A stretch of DNA of 8,039 bases, taken from positions 1-8,039 of the forward strand of contig QNXQ01000116.1 in assembly GCA_003978875.1 (NCBI GenBank), in the 5' to 3' direction. Shown here in pieces: positions 1-6,139 of this stretch. Position 1 is the first letter of the stretch. Every line of letters begins with the position of its first letter. Source of the DNA: Aquifex sp. (GTDB lineage: Bacteria; Aquificota; Aquificia; Aquificales; Aquificaceae). Below the pieces are notes generated by a model that searched no databases, was not told the origin of the DNA, and worked only from the letters and a program-made list of their open reading frames with translations. A program made the position numbers and the translations under genes.

Positions 1-169
1 AAAGAGAATGGTAGAAGCAATGTTTAGTGAAGTAAGATATTCTGAAGATGAAAAGATTCACAATCTAGTGCATTTCACAGGACTTGTAGAAATCACTGAC
101 GAAAAAGAACTTGTGAGAAAGTTTTCAAATCACTTACAAAACAGTATAGAAAGACACTACGCGAATTAA
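1..169 (+). CDS. C-terminal end of an unidentified protein (5' end outside window)
   Basis: An open frame begins at base 2 (first base belongs to a split codon), runs through 55 sense codons and ends at TAA 167-169. The visible tail is charged, with Glu/Lys/His-rich helix-like segments, and ends in RHYAN. It shows no cysteines, no membrane segment and no motif I recognise. An in-frame ATG lies at base 8, but the frame is open to the window edge, so this is taken as a truncated longer gene. It meets the RNA polymerase gene head-on: the two TAA stops overlap within the palindrome TTAA at 166-169, with no room for a terminator between them. The coding reading rests only on the open frame and the exact end-to-end fit. 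Confidence 0.6.
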   Translation, partial: KRMVEAMFSEVRYSEDEKIHNLVHFTGLVEITDEKELVRKFSNHLQNSIERHYAN

Positions 170-1896
170 TATCGTCCATCTTCTCCCTCTCCGAATCCTT
201 CTCCGTAAACGTATCCCGGTAGTGGATGGTACCACCTGAGTTTTGAAGTCTTTCCATACCAGGCACCTTCAGTAAGGACTTTCAAAAGCTCTGATCTAGA
301 AACTCCAACTAGCCAGTCTGAATTAAAGAGGTGAGCCTTTTGCAGCGGAGGCAGGTAAGGTTTTACTTTAAACTTGTGTTCGGTAACCTCTACCTTCTTA
401 GGTAAGAGCTTCAAGTGTTCTTTCTTTATCTCTGTTCCGGGAGGAAGATCCCCGTATTCCCTTGCTAAGATTTTCCCAACCGCTTTTTCTTTAGGTACGA
501 TCTTGACTTTGTCTTCTATATGTCTTCTCAATCCGTCAAAATCTACTATTTCGCCTTTTGTTAGCCCGGTTGTACCCGGATCTTCTACTTCTACGTATTT
601 AACCAGTGCTCTTGCCAATGATTCAAATATCTTCGGGTGTATGTCTGTACCTTGAGACTTGTATACAGAATGTAGTGCTTGAGCAAGATACTCTCTTGTT
701 TCTTTTATTCCTTTGAGTTCCAAGAGTTCCTTTGGATTGATGAAACCTTTGCTAATAGGATCACCTTTAGACACTTTATCTCCAGGTTTTACTGTAGGCT
801 CACTATCGGATTGTACGTAATGTTCTTTACCGTTGATGTATACAAACCAACCACCCAAGGGAGCCTTTTCAACTTTCTCTACTTTTCCGCTTACTGTAGC
901 AAGAGTAGCTTTGTTTGAGAAGTTTTTCGGCATGTGTAGAAGTTGTTTTACAAGGTCAAATCCGGTTGTCCTCAAAGCACTTGCAAGTCCCCCTGTGTGC
1001 TTAAATGATAGAACAAACTGCGTTAGAGGTTCTGTTACGGTTTGTCCTGCGACTACTCCGATATTGAAACCTACTTCTGGAAGTTTTCTATCTCCTACAG
1101 GCCCTAGGCAGTAAGCACAGACTCCGTCTTTTGCCATACAGGTAAGCGGAGTTCTCACTTCAACTTCTTTGATCCCGGTTTTTTTCATTTCGTCTCTTAC
1201 TCTCGGAGTAACAAGCGTATTTCTCGGGAACTTTCCGTGATTGTGGGCCAGATATCTGTCCAGTATATGTTCACTATCTATAGGATATTTCATTCCTCTT
1301 GTGGTTCCGCAGTCTTTTTCTGTTACTACTAAATGAGCTACATTAGCGATCAATTCTTTGGATAGAGCTCCAGGTTCTGAAGTAGCCAATTGTGTAGCAA
1401 TAATTCCTTTTCTTGCTCCTACCGAGCTTGCAAAGTACTCTTCCGGTCTTAATCCTTCGGCAAAGGAGTTCTTGATTACGAACGGGAAAGGTTTATTTTT
1501 TGCGTCGGCGAATAGAATCGGAGATACCACCATCTGCATTAACTGTGCGGGTTTTCCTCTCGCCTTTGATTTGATCATTTTAGCGAATGCGTTTCCTTTT
1601 TCGTGGAGCATATCGACGAGCTTATTAGGAATCTCGCTTTGGAGTTTCAACGCTTTGTTGATGTCATCTGTTTTTGGCTTTAATTCGTGTACAGGTTCCA
1701 GGTCATCCAACGATATCGTGAATCCTGCTTCGGTGGATATTCTGTCTCCCAGTTCTTTCAGCTTAGTAACAACATCACCGAACTTTTGAGGATCTTTTTC
1801 CCAAAGCTCTTTTAACTTCTGTTTTAATTCCTTAGGATTGTCAAACTCAAACCCGAACTCTTTTTCCAGATAAAGGTGAAGTGCTGTCTTAGCCAA
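166..1896 (-). CDS. Multisubunit RNA polymerase beta' subunit, C-terminal half only (RpoC/RpoC2-like, probably viral)
   Basis: This 576-aa protein aligns by eye with the C-terminal half of bacterial beta'. In order: F-loop region about 100-148 (KARGKPAQL, SFAEGL); bridge helix from GARKG (160-164) to VVTEKDCGT; the four cysteines of the second zinc site C196, C253, C260, C263; trigger loop 289-303 (EPLTQFVLSFKHTGG); a sandwich-barrel-like segment about 330-390 with VKPGDKVSKGDP; the INPKELLELKG segment and VYKSQGTDIHPK near 411-422; and the terminal SELLKVLTEGAWYGK match at 535-549. The N-terminal half, with clamp, first zinc site and catalytic NADFDGD, is absent, so a partner chain must lie elsewhere. 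The break falls close to the rpoC1/rpoC2 split of cyanobacteria; jumbo phages also split beta'. There is no large trigger-loop insertion. The start is TTG, 8 bp inside the preceding gene, suggesting translational coupling. A short acidic, Gly-rich tail ends the protein. The family call is firm; the viral origin is inferred. Confidence 0.93.
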   Translation of the reverse strand: MAKTALHLYLEKEFGFEFDNPKELKQKLKELWEKDPQKFGDVVTKLKELGDRISTEAGFTISLDDLEPVHELKPKTDDINKALKLQSEIPNKLVDMLHEKGNAFAKMIKSKARGKPAQLMQMVVSPILFADAKNKPFPFVIKNSFAEGLRPEEYFASSVGARKGIIATQLATSEPGALSKELIANVAHLVVTEKDCGTTRGMKYPIDSEHILDRYLAHNHGKFPRNTLVTPRVRDEMKKTGIKEVEVRTPLTCMAKDGVCAYCLGPVGDRKLPEVGFNIGVVAGQTVTEPLTQFVLSFKHTGGLASALRTTGFDLVKQLLHMPKNFSNKATLATVSGKVEKVEKAPLGGWFVYINGKEHYVQSDSEPTVKPGDKVSKGDPISKGFINPKELLELKGIKETREYLAQALHSVYKSQGTDIHPKIFESLARALVKYVEVEDPGTTGLTKGEIVDFDGLRRHIEDKVKIVPKEKAVGKILAREYGDLPPGTEIKKEHLKLLPKKVEVTEHKFKVKPYLPPLQKAHLFNSDWLVGVSRSELLKVLTEGAWYGKTSKLRWYHPLPGYVYGEGFGEGEDGRY

Positions 1897-2278
1897 CTTT
1901 CACGTCCCCCGTTGGTACTGCTATAGTAGTTCCGTGCTTAAGAGCAAGTCTGAGAACGTCCTTTTTGAACTTTTCGTTCAGCTCCTTCTTCTTGTTAGAA
2001 ACCAACTTGTATCCAAAGTCACCCATTGCAGAGGAAGCAGGACCTGATAACATTGCAAGACCTACAAAAGCATGAGGGTTGTGTTTCATCCATCCTTTTT
2101 TCACTCCGTGTATACCAATACCAATGGTTGCAAGTATAGGCATCATCCTAAAAGCAGTGGGTATCCAGTCAAGTTTTCTGGATTTATCTTCGTAACGCTT
2201 TCTCAGTCTATCTACACTTTTCAGAAATTTCAGTTTGTCTTCTTCGCTTTGAAATTTAACTTTCAGGCTGTCATACAT
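1889..2278 (-). CDS. Hypothetical protein with two hydrophobic segments
   Basis: A 129-aa protein that I do not recognise. A charged N-terminus (1-37, Lys/Asp/Glu-rich, helix-like) precedes two hydrophobic stretches, about 38-58 (from WIPTAFRMMPILATIGIGIH) and 68-86 (HAFVGLAMLSGPASSAMG). A basic Lys-rich region (91-115) and a short tail follow. The pattern fits a small membrane-associated or hairpin-inserted protein, although the second segment is only moderately hydrophobic. It is first in the minus-strand unit: its stop lies 8 bp inside the RNA polymerase beta' gene, so the two are probably cotranscribed and coupled. The ATG is preceded by GTGAG immediately upstream, a poor ribosome site. 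Whether it works with the polymerase, for instance as an anchor or virion component, cannot be told from the sequence. Confidence 0.72.
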   Translation of the reverse strand: MYDSLKVKFQSEEDKLKFLKSVDRLRKRYEDKSRKLDWIPTAFRMMPILATIGIGIHGVKKGWMKHNPHAFVGLAMLSGPASSAMGDFGYKLVSNKKKELNEKFKKDVLRLALKHGTTIAVPTGDVKVG

Positions 2279-2301
2279 CTCACTAAAATTTTGGCTCTTG
2301 A

Positions 2302-2321
2302 AGCATTGCTTAATAAGTGCT
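2302..2321. promoter_or_regulatory. Imperfect palindrome in the divergent intergenic region (candidate operator)
   Basis: The 20-nt sequence AGCATTGCTTAATAAGTGCT matches its own reverse complement at 14 of 20 positions, with outer arms AGCA/TGCT and a central TTAA. It sits between the divergent start codons at 2278 (minus) and 2345 (plus), where a repressor could control both directions. The symmetry is modest and could be chance in AT-rich DNA. Confidence 0.22.
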
Positions 2322-2328
2322 ATCTTTT

Positions 2329-2337
2329 TGGTATAAC
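2329..2337 (+). promoter_or_regulatory. Candidate extended -10 promoter element for the metallopeptidase/VWA operon
   Basis: TGGTATAAC reads as an extended -10 element (TG-n-TATAAC, 5 of 6 to the bacterial consensus). No good -35 hexamer lies 16-18 nt upstream; TTGCTT at 2306-2311 is 20 nt away. The -10 ends 7 nt before the ATG at 2345, so transcription from it would begin at or next to the start codon and give an almost leaderless mRNA. That agrees with the lack of a Shine-Dalgarno sequence there. If the virus uses its own polymerase, host consensus rules may not apply. Confidence 0.38.
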
Positions 2338-2344
2338 CTACAAG

Positions 2345-3859
2345 ATGTCTGTACGCGAGGCTTTAAATAAGATTGAGTTCTCTATTTCTGCAACATTGGA
2401 CGATCAACACAAAGGACACGAATTCTTTGCAACTCTCCTTTGGGCAATGCCTATTGTCATATACGAGAGTGAAGACGTGAAGAAGCTTGGTGCTCCTTCC
2501 ATTGCATGGACAGATGGTGAGAAGATTTACATTGTAGCCTCTGCAGCTGAAAAAGTTACTCCTGCAGAACTTCTGTTTATTCTTGAACACGAACTACTTC
2601 ACGTTCTTTCGGATCACCTTACAAGAGGTAAAGGAAAAGACCCTTTAATCTGGAACCTGGCAACCGACGCTTGGATAAACCAGACTCTTGTCGATGCATT
2701 CGGTACTGTTGAGAGAGATTACTTCCCGGGAATATGTCCTACAGAAGGTGCGTTCTTCCTGGAAAGTGTTCAAGCTTCTAAGATGTCCGAGGAAGAGATC
2801 TATGACTACCTACTCAAGAACGCTAAGATTACATCCAAGAAGATAAAGCTCAAGCTGAATTCTTGTCCTAATTGCGGAGGTTCAGGAGGCTCTTCAGAAG
2901 AGAGCGAAGGGAAAGAACAGAATCAGAATCAAGATCAAGGGTCAGGCAACAACTCTGAAGAACAGCAAAAACAAGGTCAGGGAGACGGGAATGATGGAGA
3001 CCAACAAGGACAACAGCAACAAGAGGAAGGAAATTCTTCCGGACAAGGTCAATGCGATGACGAGATTGAAGTGGAAGTTGTAGAAGTAGAAATAGAAGGT
3101 AAGAAATTCACCAAAGTCTTTGCCGACCTTAAGAAGGGAATGCAAGATGCAGAAGAGAATAAAACTAATCCGAAAGAAACTTCAGAGAAACTGAAAAACC
3201 TTGCAAGGGCCGTAAGAGACAGTATAAAATCCAAGGGAGACCTACCCGGCGGGCTAAGAGAACTCCTGGATAAACTCCTAAAAGTCAAAATGCCCTGGGA
3301 TAAGATACTGGAACACGCGATACGTAATATAATGGCAAAGTCCGAATCCAGAACATGGGCTAAACCAAATCTCGTTATGAGATCAGTTGCCAAGAAGGTA
3401 GGAATAGCAGGATTTCCGGGATTTGGAGAAGAGCTAAAATCCGAACACCTCGTGATTGTTATAGATACCTCAGGGTCAATTAGTCAGGAGGAGCTCAAGA
3501 AATTCCTCGGAGTAGTGTATGATTCGCTCCAGTACTTCAACAAAGTCACAAGAATAGAACACGATGCCGATATACACCGTGTGGTAGAATACGAGCAAGA
3601 AGAATTCGATTCAGTTATAGACAGCAGCTTTCTGGAAGTACACGGTGGTGGCGGTACCTCTCACGAACCGGTATTCCGTTGGATAGAAGAAAAATTCGAA
3701 GAGGGCGAAGATATTTCAATGGTAATCTTCCTTACAGACTACTACTCTGACTGTGAAGAAATCAAGGATAAATTTGCCTGGGTTCAGTATATCCCAATAG
3801 TTTGGGTAGTAACAGCAGATCTAATGCCGAGCTATGGTATTACTGTGAAAATTGATTGA
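2345..3859 (+). CDS. Putative metallopeptidase with C-terminal VWA-like domain (DUF2201 type)
   Basis: A 504-aa, apparently cytosolic protein with no signal peptide. The N-terminal domain has HExxH at H82-E83-H86 followed by H91 and WNLATDAWINQTL (103-115), the layout of the DUF2201 putative metallopeptidase domain. A lone CPNC (174-177) leads into a Gln/Asn/Gly/Glu-rich linker (about 179-236). A helical region (about 256-345) precedes a VWA domain: LVIVIDTSGSIS (369-380) gives MIDAS D374, S376 and S378, with T438 in GGGGTS and D465 in FLTD. All MIDAS residues are present, so metal-dependent ligand binding is plausible. Relatives in bacteria are commonly paired with MoxR-type AAA+ ATPases; none is in this window. 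ATG 2345 was chosen because upstream codons run antisense through the 129-aa gene and lack family similarity, and a promoter-like element lies just before it. Proteolytic activity has not been shown for this family as far as I know. It is first in the plus-strand operon. Confidence 0.88.
   Translation: MSVREALNKIEFSISATLDDQHKGHEFFATLLWAMPIVIYESEDVKKLGAPSIAWTDGEKIYIVASAAEKVTPAELLFILEHELLHVLSDHLTRGKGKDPLIWNLATDAWINQTLVDAFGTVERDYFPGICPTEGAFFLESVQASKMSEEEIYDYLLKNAKITSKKIKLKLNSCPNCGGSGGSSEESEGKEQNQNQDQGSGNNSEEQQKQGQGDGNDGDQQGQQQQEEGNSSGQGQCDDEIEVEVVEVEIEGKKFTKVFADLKKGMQDAEENKTNPKETSEKLKNLARAVRDSIKSKGDLPGGLRELLDKLLKVKMPWDKILEHAIRNIMAKSESRTWAKPNLVMRSVAKKVGIAGFPGFGEELKSEHLVIVIDTSGSISQEELKKFLGVVYDSLQYFNKVTRIEHDADIHRVVEYEQEEFDSVIDSSFLEVHGGGGTSHEPVFRWIEEKFEEGEDISMVIFLTDYYSDCEEIKDKFAWVQYIPIVWVVTADLMPSYGITVKID
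2879..3052 (+). repeat. Low-complexity Gln/Asn/Gly/Glu-rich linker coding region
   Basis: Codons about 179-236 of the metallopeptidase/VWA gene are dominated by CAA/CAG, GGA/GGT/GGC, GAA/GAG and AAC/AAT/AAG, giving an imperfect purine-rich repeat. Runs include QQGQQQQEEGN and the QNQNQDQGSGNN series. It separates the peptidase domain from the helical and VWA part and is probably a disordered tether. Slippage in such DNA would let its length vary between relatives. Confidence 0.75.
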
Positions 3860-3882
3860 TCCTTTCCTTCCCTCTTTCTTTT
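3860..3882 (+). promoter_or_regulatory. Unbroken pyrimidine tract just before the first paralog
   Basis: All 23 bases between the TGA at 3857-3859 and the A before ATG 3884 are C or T. There is no Shine-Dalgarno sequence for the downstream gene; this tract replaces it, and on the other strand it is pure purine. It is the longest gap inside the plus-strand operon. It could be a pyrimidine-rich ribosomal protein S1-type entry site, a pause or termination tract, or simply drift. No hairpin precedes it, so an intrinsic terminator is unlikely. Confidence 0.45.
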
Positions 3883-3883
3883 A

Positions 3884-4636
3884 ATGAGGTATTACATCCT
3901 GTACTGTCCACATTGTTTTACTGCAGAAATTGTTAAGGAAGGAGAACACAGCACATTGTTCGTAAAAGAGATAGCTACTAAAAGATTCTTCTTTCTAAAA
4001 CCGGATAAAGGCAAAATCGGTTGGATAGAAGACTACAGAGAGGATTCAACATTTATAGAAGTGCGTTGTAAATACTGCAACGAAGACCCATTCTTGTTTA
4101 CAGAAAGGTTAAGTTATCTTATAGTTGTTTACGATACGGAGAAAGACATTTTTCATCCTTTGGTAAGTATTGTAGATCTACCGACTTGGTTGATCGCATA
4201 CACATTAGAAGTTTTAAAGGACAAAGTTGTCAAAGATAAAAAGCTGGATTCCAAGGAAATTAGATATATTATAGATAATTACGTAGTTGGTTGGTTGGAT
4301 GTAATTATAGACGACGCAGCACTGGGTCTATTAAAAAATGAATTCTTCGAAGTAATGTCAAAGAACAAAGACAAGAAAACGTTGGATGCCATATCGGTTT
4401 TAATTGATATTATATTCATCTACAAATTCGGATCGAACAATGTAAAACTTCCGTCCGATAGGTCTTCTTTTGAGAATCTTGAAAGGGTTCTGGATTTATT
4501 GCTAAAGGAAGCAGAGAAAAACGAGAAAAAATCTGAATGGTTAAACTTTTTCTCATACATCCGGGACAGGATAAAAGAGAAAGGAGATGTTACTTTGGAT
4601 GATATAAAACTTTACCAGATGTTTGAATCAATATGA
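3884..4636 (+). CDS. Zinc-ribbon paralog 1 of the tandem family, function unknown
   Basis: This 250-aa protein belongs to no family I can name. It opens MRYYILYCPHC; C8/C11 and C62/C65 form two CxxC knuckles 51 residues apart, a likely treble-clef or ribbon zinc site with a beta-rich insert between them. A strand motif LIVVYDTEKDIF follows (79-90). The rest is predicted mainly helical, including AISVLIDIIFIYKF (169-182), and it ends with GDVTLDDIKLYQMFESI. There is no signal peptide and no clear membrane span. It follows the VWA gene by 24 nt, across a pyrimidine tract with no Shine-Dalgarno, and overlaps paralog 2 by ATGA. Its last codons (FESI) lack the GAGG found in siblings, so paralog 2 probably relies on coupling alone. 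Residues 15-21 are encoded almost identically in paralog 4. Confidence 0.85.
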   Translation: MRYYILYCPHCFTAEIVKEGEHSTLFVKEIATKRFFFLKPDKGKIGWIEDYREDSTFIEVRCKYCNEDPFLFTERLSYLIVVYDTEKDIFHPLVSIVDLPTWLIAYTLEVLKDKVVKDKKLDSKEIRYIIDNYVVGWLDVIIDDAALGLLKNEFFEVMSKNKDKKTLDAISVLIDIIFIYKFGSNNVKLPSDRSSFENLERVLDLLLKEAEKNEKKSEWLNFFSYIRDRIKEKGDVTLDDIKLYQMFESI

Positions 4637-5376
4637 GTACGAGCTTCATACTCATTTGTCCACATTGTCATTCTGTAGACATTGTTAGACCCGGCATGAT
4701 TTCCATGCTGTTTGAAAAGAAGGTTCCGGCAGAGATTTATTATGGATTGAAAATAGATGAAAAAGGTGTAGAATGGAAAATAGTAACTGAGGATACAGGA
4801 AATCTTGATGGATTCCCCTACTGTCGTAGGTGTAATAAAAGCTTTATGCCGCTCGTTGATGCTCCTATAAAAGGATTAATAATAAAAGTCGATGAAAATA
4901 AGGAAACCTTCGAATTTTTCAACAAAGATGAAACTTCTGATATTGCTATAATAGCTAGGTTTGCCTTAGAAGATAATAGGTCTTTAGTATGCTACATGAT
5001 CAATCCAACATCAGTAGAAGTTGTAATAAAGGAGGCGCTGAGAACTTTTGAACATTTATTGATTGAGTATGATCTGCAAGATCTAAAAAACGCATTCTTG
5101 GACATCATGAAAGAAAACGACGGAGCAGAGTTGTATGGTGTATCCAAAACGTTGATGTCGATTATAAGATTCTATAAAGGGTATGAAAATGAATCATTTT
5201 CAGAAGATATATTGAACCTCAAAAAATTTCCTGATTTACTTAACCTATTACTGGACAAAATGGATAAAGGAGCCAGACTATATGACTTCCTAGAGTACCT
5301 GAAAGGATTAATTCAGGAGAAAGGATTCATTACAAAGGATGATATCAAACGTTACAAGGTTTTTGAGAGGTTGTGA
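4633..5376 (+). CDS. Zinc-ribbon paralog 2 of the tandem family, function unknown
   Basis: A 247-aa protein beginning MSTSFILICPHC, one residue longer than its siblings before the first knuckle. The cysteine pairs are C9/C12 and C64/C67 (YCRRC). The hairpin motif is LIIKVDENKETFEF (82-95), diverged because the Tyr-Asp step has become Val-Asp. A helical centre carries VSKTLMSIIRFYKGYE (170-185), matching the equivalent helix in paralog 1, and the C-terminus is GFITKDDIKRYKVFERL. The ATG overlaps the previous stop by 4 nt and no Shine-Dalgarno is visible upstream, which suggests reinitiation. Its final FERL codons provide the GAGAGGT ribosome site for paralog 3. Paralogs 1, 2 and 3 resemble each other in length and ending more than they resemble paralogs 4 and 5. 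Confidence 0.85.
   Translation: MSTSFILICPHCHSVDIVRPGMISMLFEKKVPAEIYYGLKIDEKGVEWKIVTEDTGNLDGFPYCRRCNKSFMPLVDAPIKGLIIKVDENKETFEFFNKDETSDIAIIARFALEDNRSLVCYMINPTSVEVVIKEALRTFEHLLIEYDLQDLKNAFLDIMKENDGAELYGVSKTLMSIIRFYKGYENESFSEDILNLKKFPDLLNLLLDKMDKGARLYDFLEYLKGLIQEKGFITKDDIKRYKVFERL
5365..5371 (+). promoter_or_regulatory. Ribosome-binding site within the end of paralog 2, deciding the start of paralog 3
   Basis: GAGAGGT, encoding the last residues (FERL) of paralog 2, is a good Shine-Dalgarno match. It lies 4 nt before ATG 5376 but only 1 nt before the alternative GTG 5373, favouring the ATG. Confidence 0.6.
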
Positions 5377-6137
5377 TGAAATTTTATATCCTCATTTGTC
5401 CAAATTGTAGAGCTGTGGACATTGTACAAGAAGGAGAATCTTTTCAGATTATAGAGAGCGCCTACGAAGAAAAGAAATCTTATAAATTTGTTCCGGAGGA
5501 AGATTGCGCAAGGAGAATACTAATTCCGGAAGAATCTTATTCCGATGTATATACTGTATGTACATTCTGCTATTCAGACTTTTTTAATGCAGTGAACATT
5601 CTTGAGGACTGTATTGTAGTATATGACTCTGATTCAAGAATTCCATACTATATGAATAACATCACCCCAACGGTAGATGCACTTTTCGTGATTGATCTTT
5701 TGAATATTTATAAGGACGAAATAAATACAGAAGAAAGCCTTGTGAAGCAAACCCTTGAAGAACTACTTAGAAAAGAAGTATTCGGAATGTATAGACTTGT
5801 CAAACGGCCTTTTACCCATGTAGTTCATGATCTATTAATCGTTTTGAAAGAAAGAAACAAGCTGAACAAAACTTACATGAATGGTATAAAAGATCTGCTA
5901 AGAGCAGTAATTTTATACGAAGGAGAGTCTTCCATATCAAAAACAACGGAAATTTCTTCCGGAGTCGAAGTGCTAAAAGATATAGTGGCTATGATTCTAA
6001 AAGATACAGAGGTGATGACTGATGCAGCTTTCACAAATTACAAGGAGTTTCTCACATTTCTTCTTCAAGTATTAGAAAAGAAAGGTTTTTACACACTTGA
6101 AGATATTGAAGTTTTCAGAATGTATGAGAGGGTTTAA
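5376..6137 (+). CDS. Zinc-ribbon paralog 3 of the tandem family, function unknown
   Basis: A 253-aa protein starting at ATG 5376. A GTG three bases earlier would add one Met, but the ATG gives MKFYILICPNC, aligning residue for residue with paralogs 1, 4 and 5, and suits the ribosome site better. Cysteine pairs are C8/C11 and C62/C65, exactly as in paralog 1; C44 and C79 are extra. The hairpin motif is CIVVYDSDSRIPYY. The helical middle includes NGIKDLLRAVILYEGE (169-184), and the end is GFYTLEDIEVFRMYERV. The start codon shares its A with the previous TGA stop (TGATG). The YERV codons form the ribosome site for the next gene. No catalytic motif is visible. Confidence 0.85.
   Translation: MKFYILICPNCRAVDIVQEGESFQIIESAYEEKKSYKFVPEEDCARRILIPEESYSDVYTVCTFCYSDFFNAVNILEDCIVVYDSDSRIPYYMNNITPTVDALFVIDLLNIYKDEINTEESLVKQTLEELLRKEVFGMYRLVKRPFTHVVHDLLIVLKERNKLNKTYMNGIKDLLRAVILYEGESSISKTTEISSGVEVLKDIVAMILKDTEVMTDAAFTNYKEFLTFLLQVLEKKGFYTLEDIEVFRMYERV
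6126..6133 (+). promoter_or_regulatory. Ribosome-binding site within the end of paralog 3
   Basis: GAGAGGGT encodes part of the terminal YERV of paralog 3 and lies 6 nt before the ATG at 6140. It is a good Shine-Dalgarno match at normal spacing. Confidence 0.55.
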
Positions 6138-6139
6138 CA

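Noticed and set aside
374..1114. Three plus-strand open frames opposite the polymerase gene
   Set aside because: They are Ser/Phe-rich shadow frames opposite conserved beta' motifs, with no independent support.
1358..1789. Plus-strand open frame of 143 codons
   Set aside because: It lies wholly antisense to the polymerase gene, whose protein is conserved there. It has no family features and no ribosome site.
166..1896. Ordinary chromosomal rpoC interrupted by a frameshift or assembly break
   Set aside because: The N-terminal half is not found in any frame upstream; a different small gene and a divergent operon occupy that space. The break lies at a natural domain boundary.
166..1896. Cyanobacterial or plastid rpoC2
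   Set aside because: The break point is similar, but there is no large insertion in the trigger loop and the neighbours are unlike any cyanobacterial rpo operon.
2072..2344. N-terminal extension of the metallopeptidase/VWA gene by 91 codons
   Set aside because: The extension is antisense to the 129-aa gene, is rich in Phe/His/Tyr unlike the rest of the protein, and removes the divergent promoter region. The similarity begins after ATG 2345.
3049..3393. Minus-strand open frame of 114 codons, and similar frames at 2942-3145, 2363-2590 and 6635-6841
   Set aside because: These are antisense shadows of well-supported coding regions, with Ser/Leu/Phe-rich composition typical of reversed reading.
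3838..3843. TATTAC preceded by TGG (3835-3837) as a second extended -10 for the array
   Set aside because: It lies inside the end of the VWA gene, 40 nt from ATG 3884, with a weak match and no -35. The resemblance to 2329-2337 is noted but not enough.
5373..5375. GTG start for paralog 3
   Set aside because: It would lie 1 nt from the GAGAGGT site and add an extra Met before MKFYILICPNC. ATG 5376 aligns with the siblings and has better spacing.
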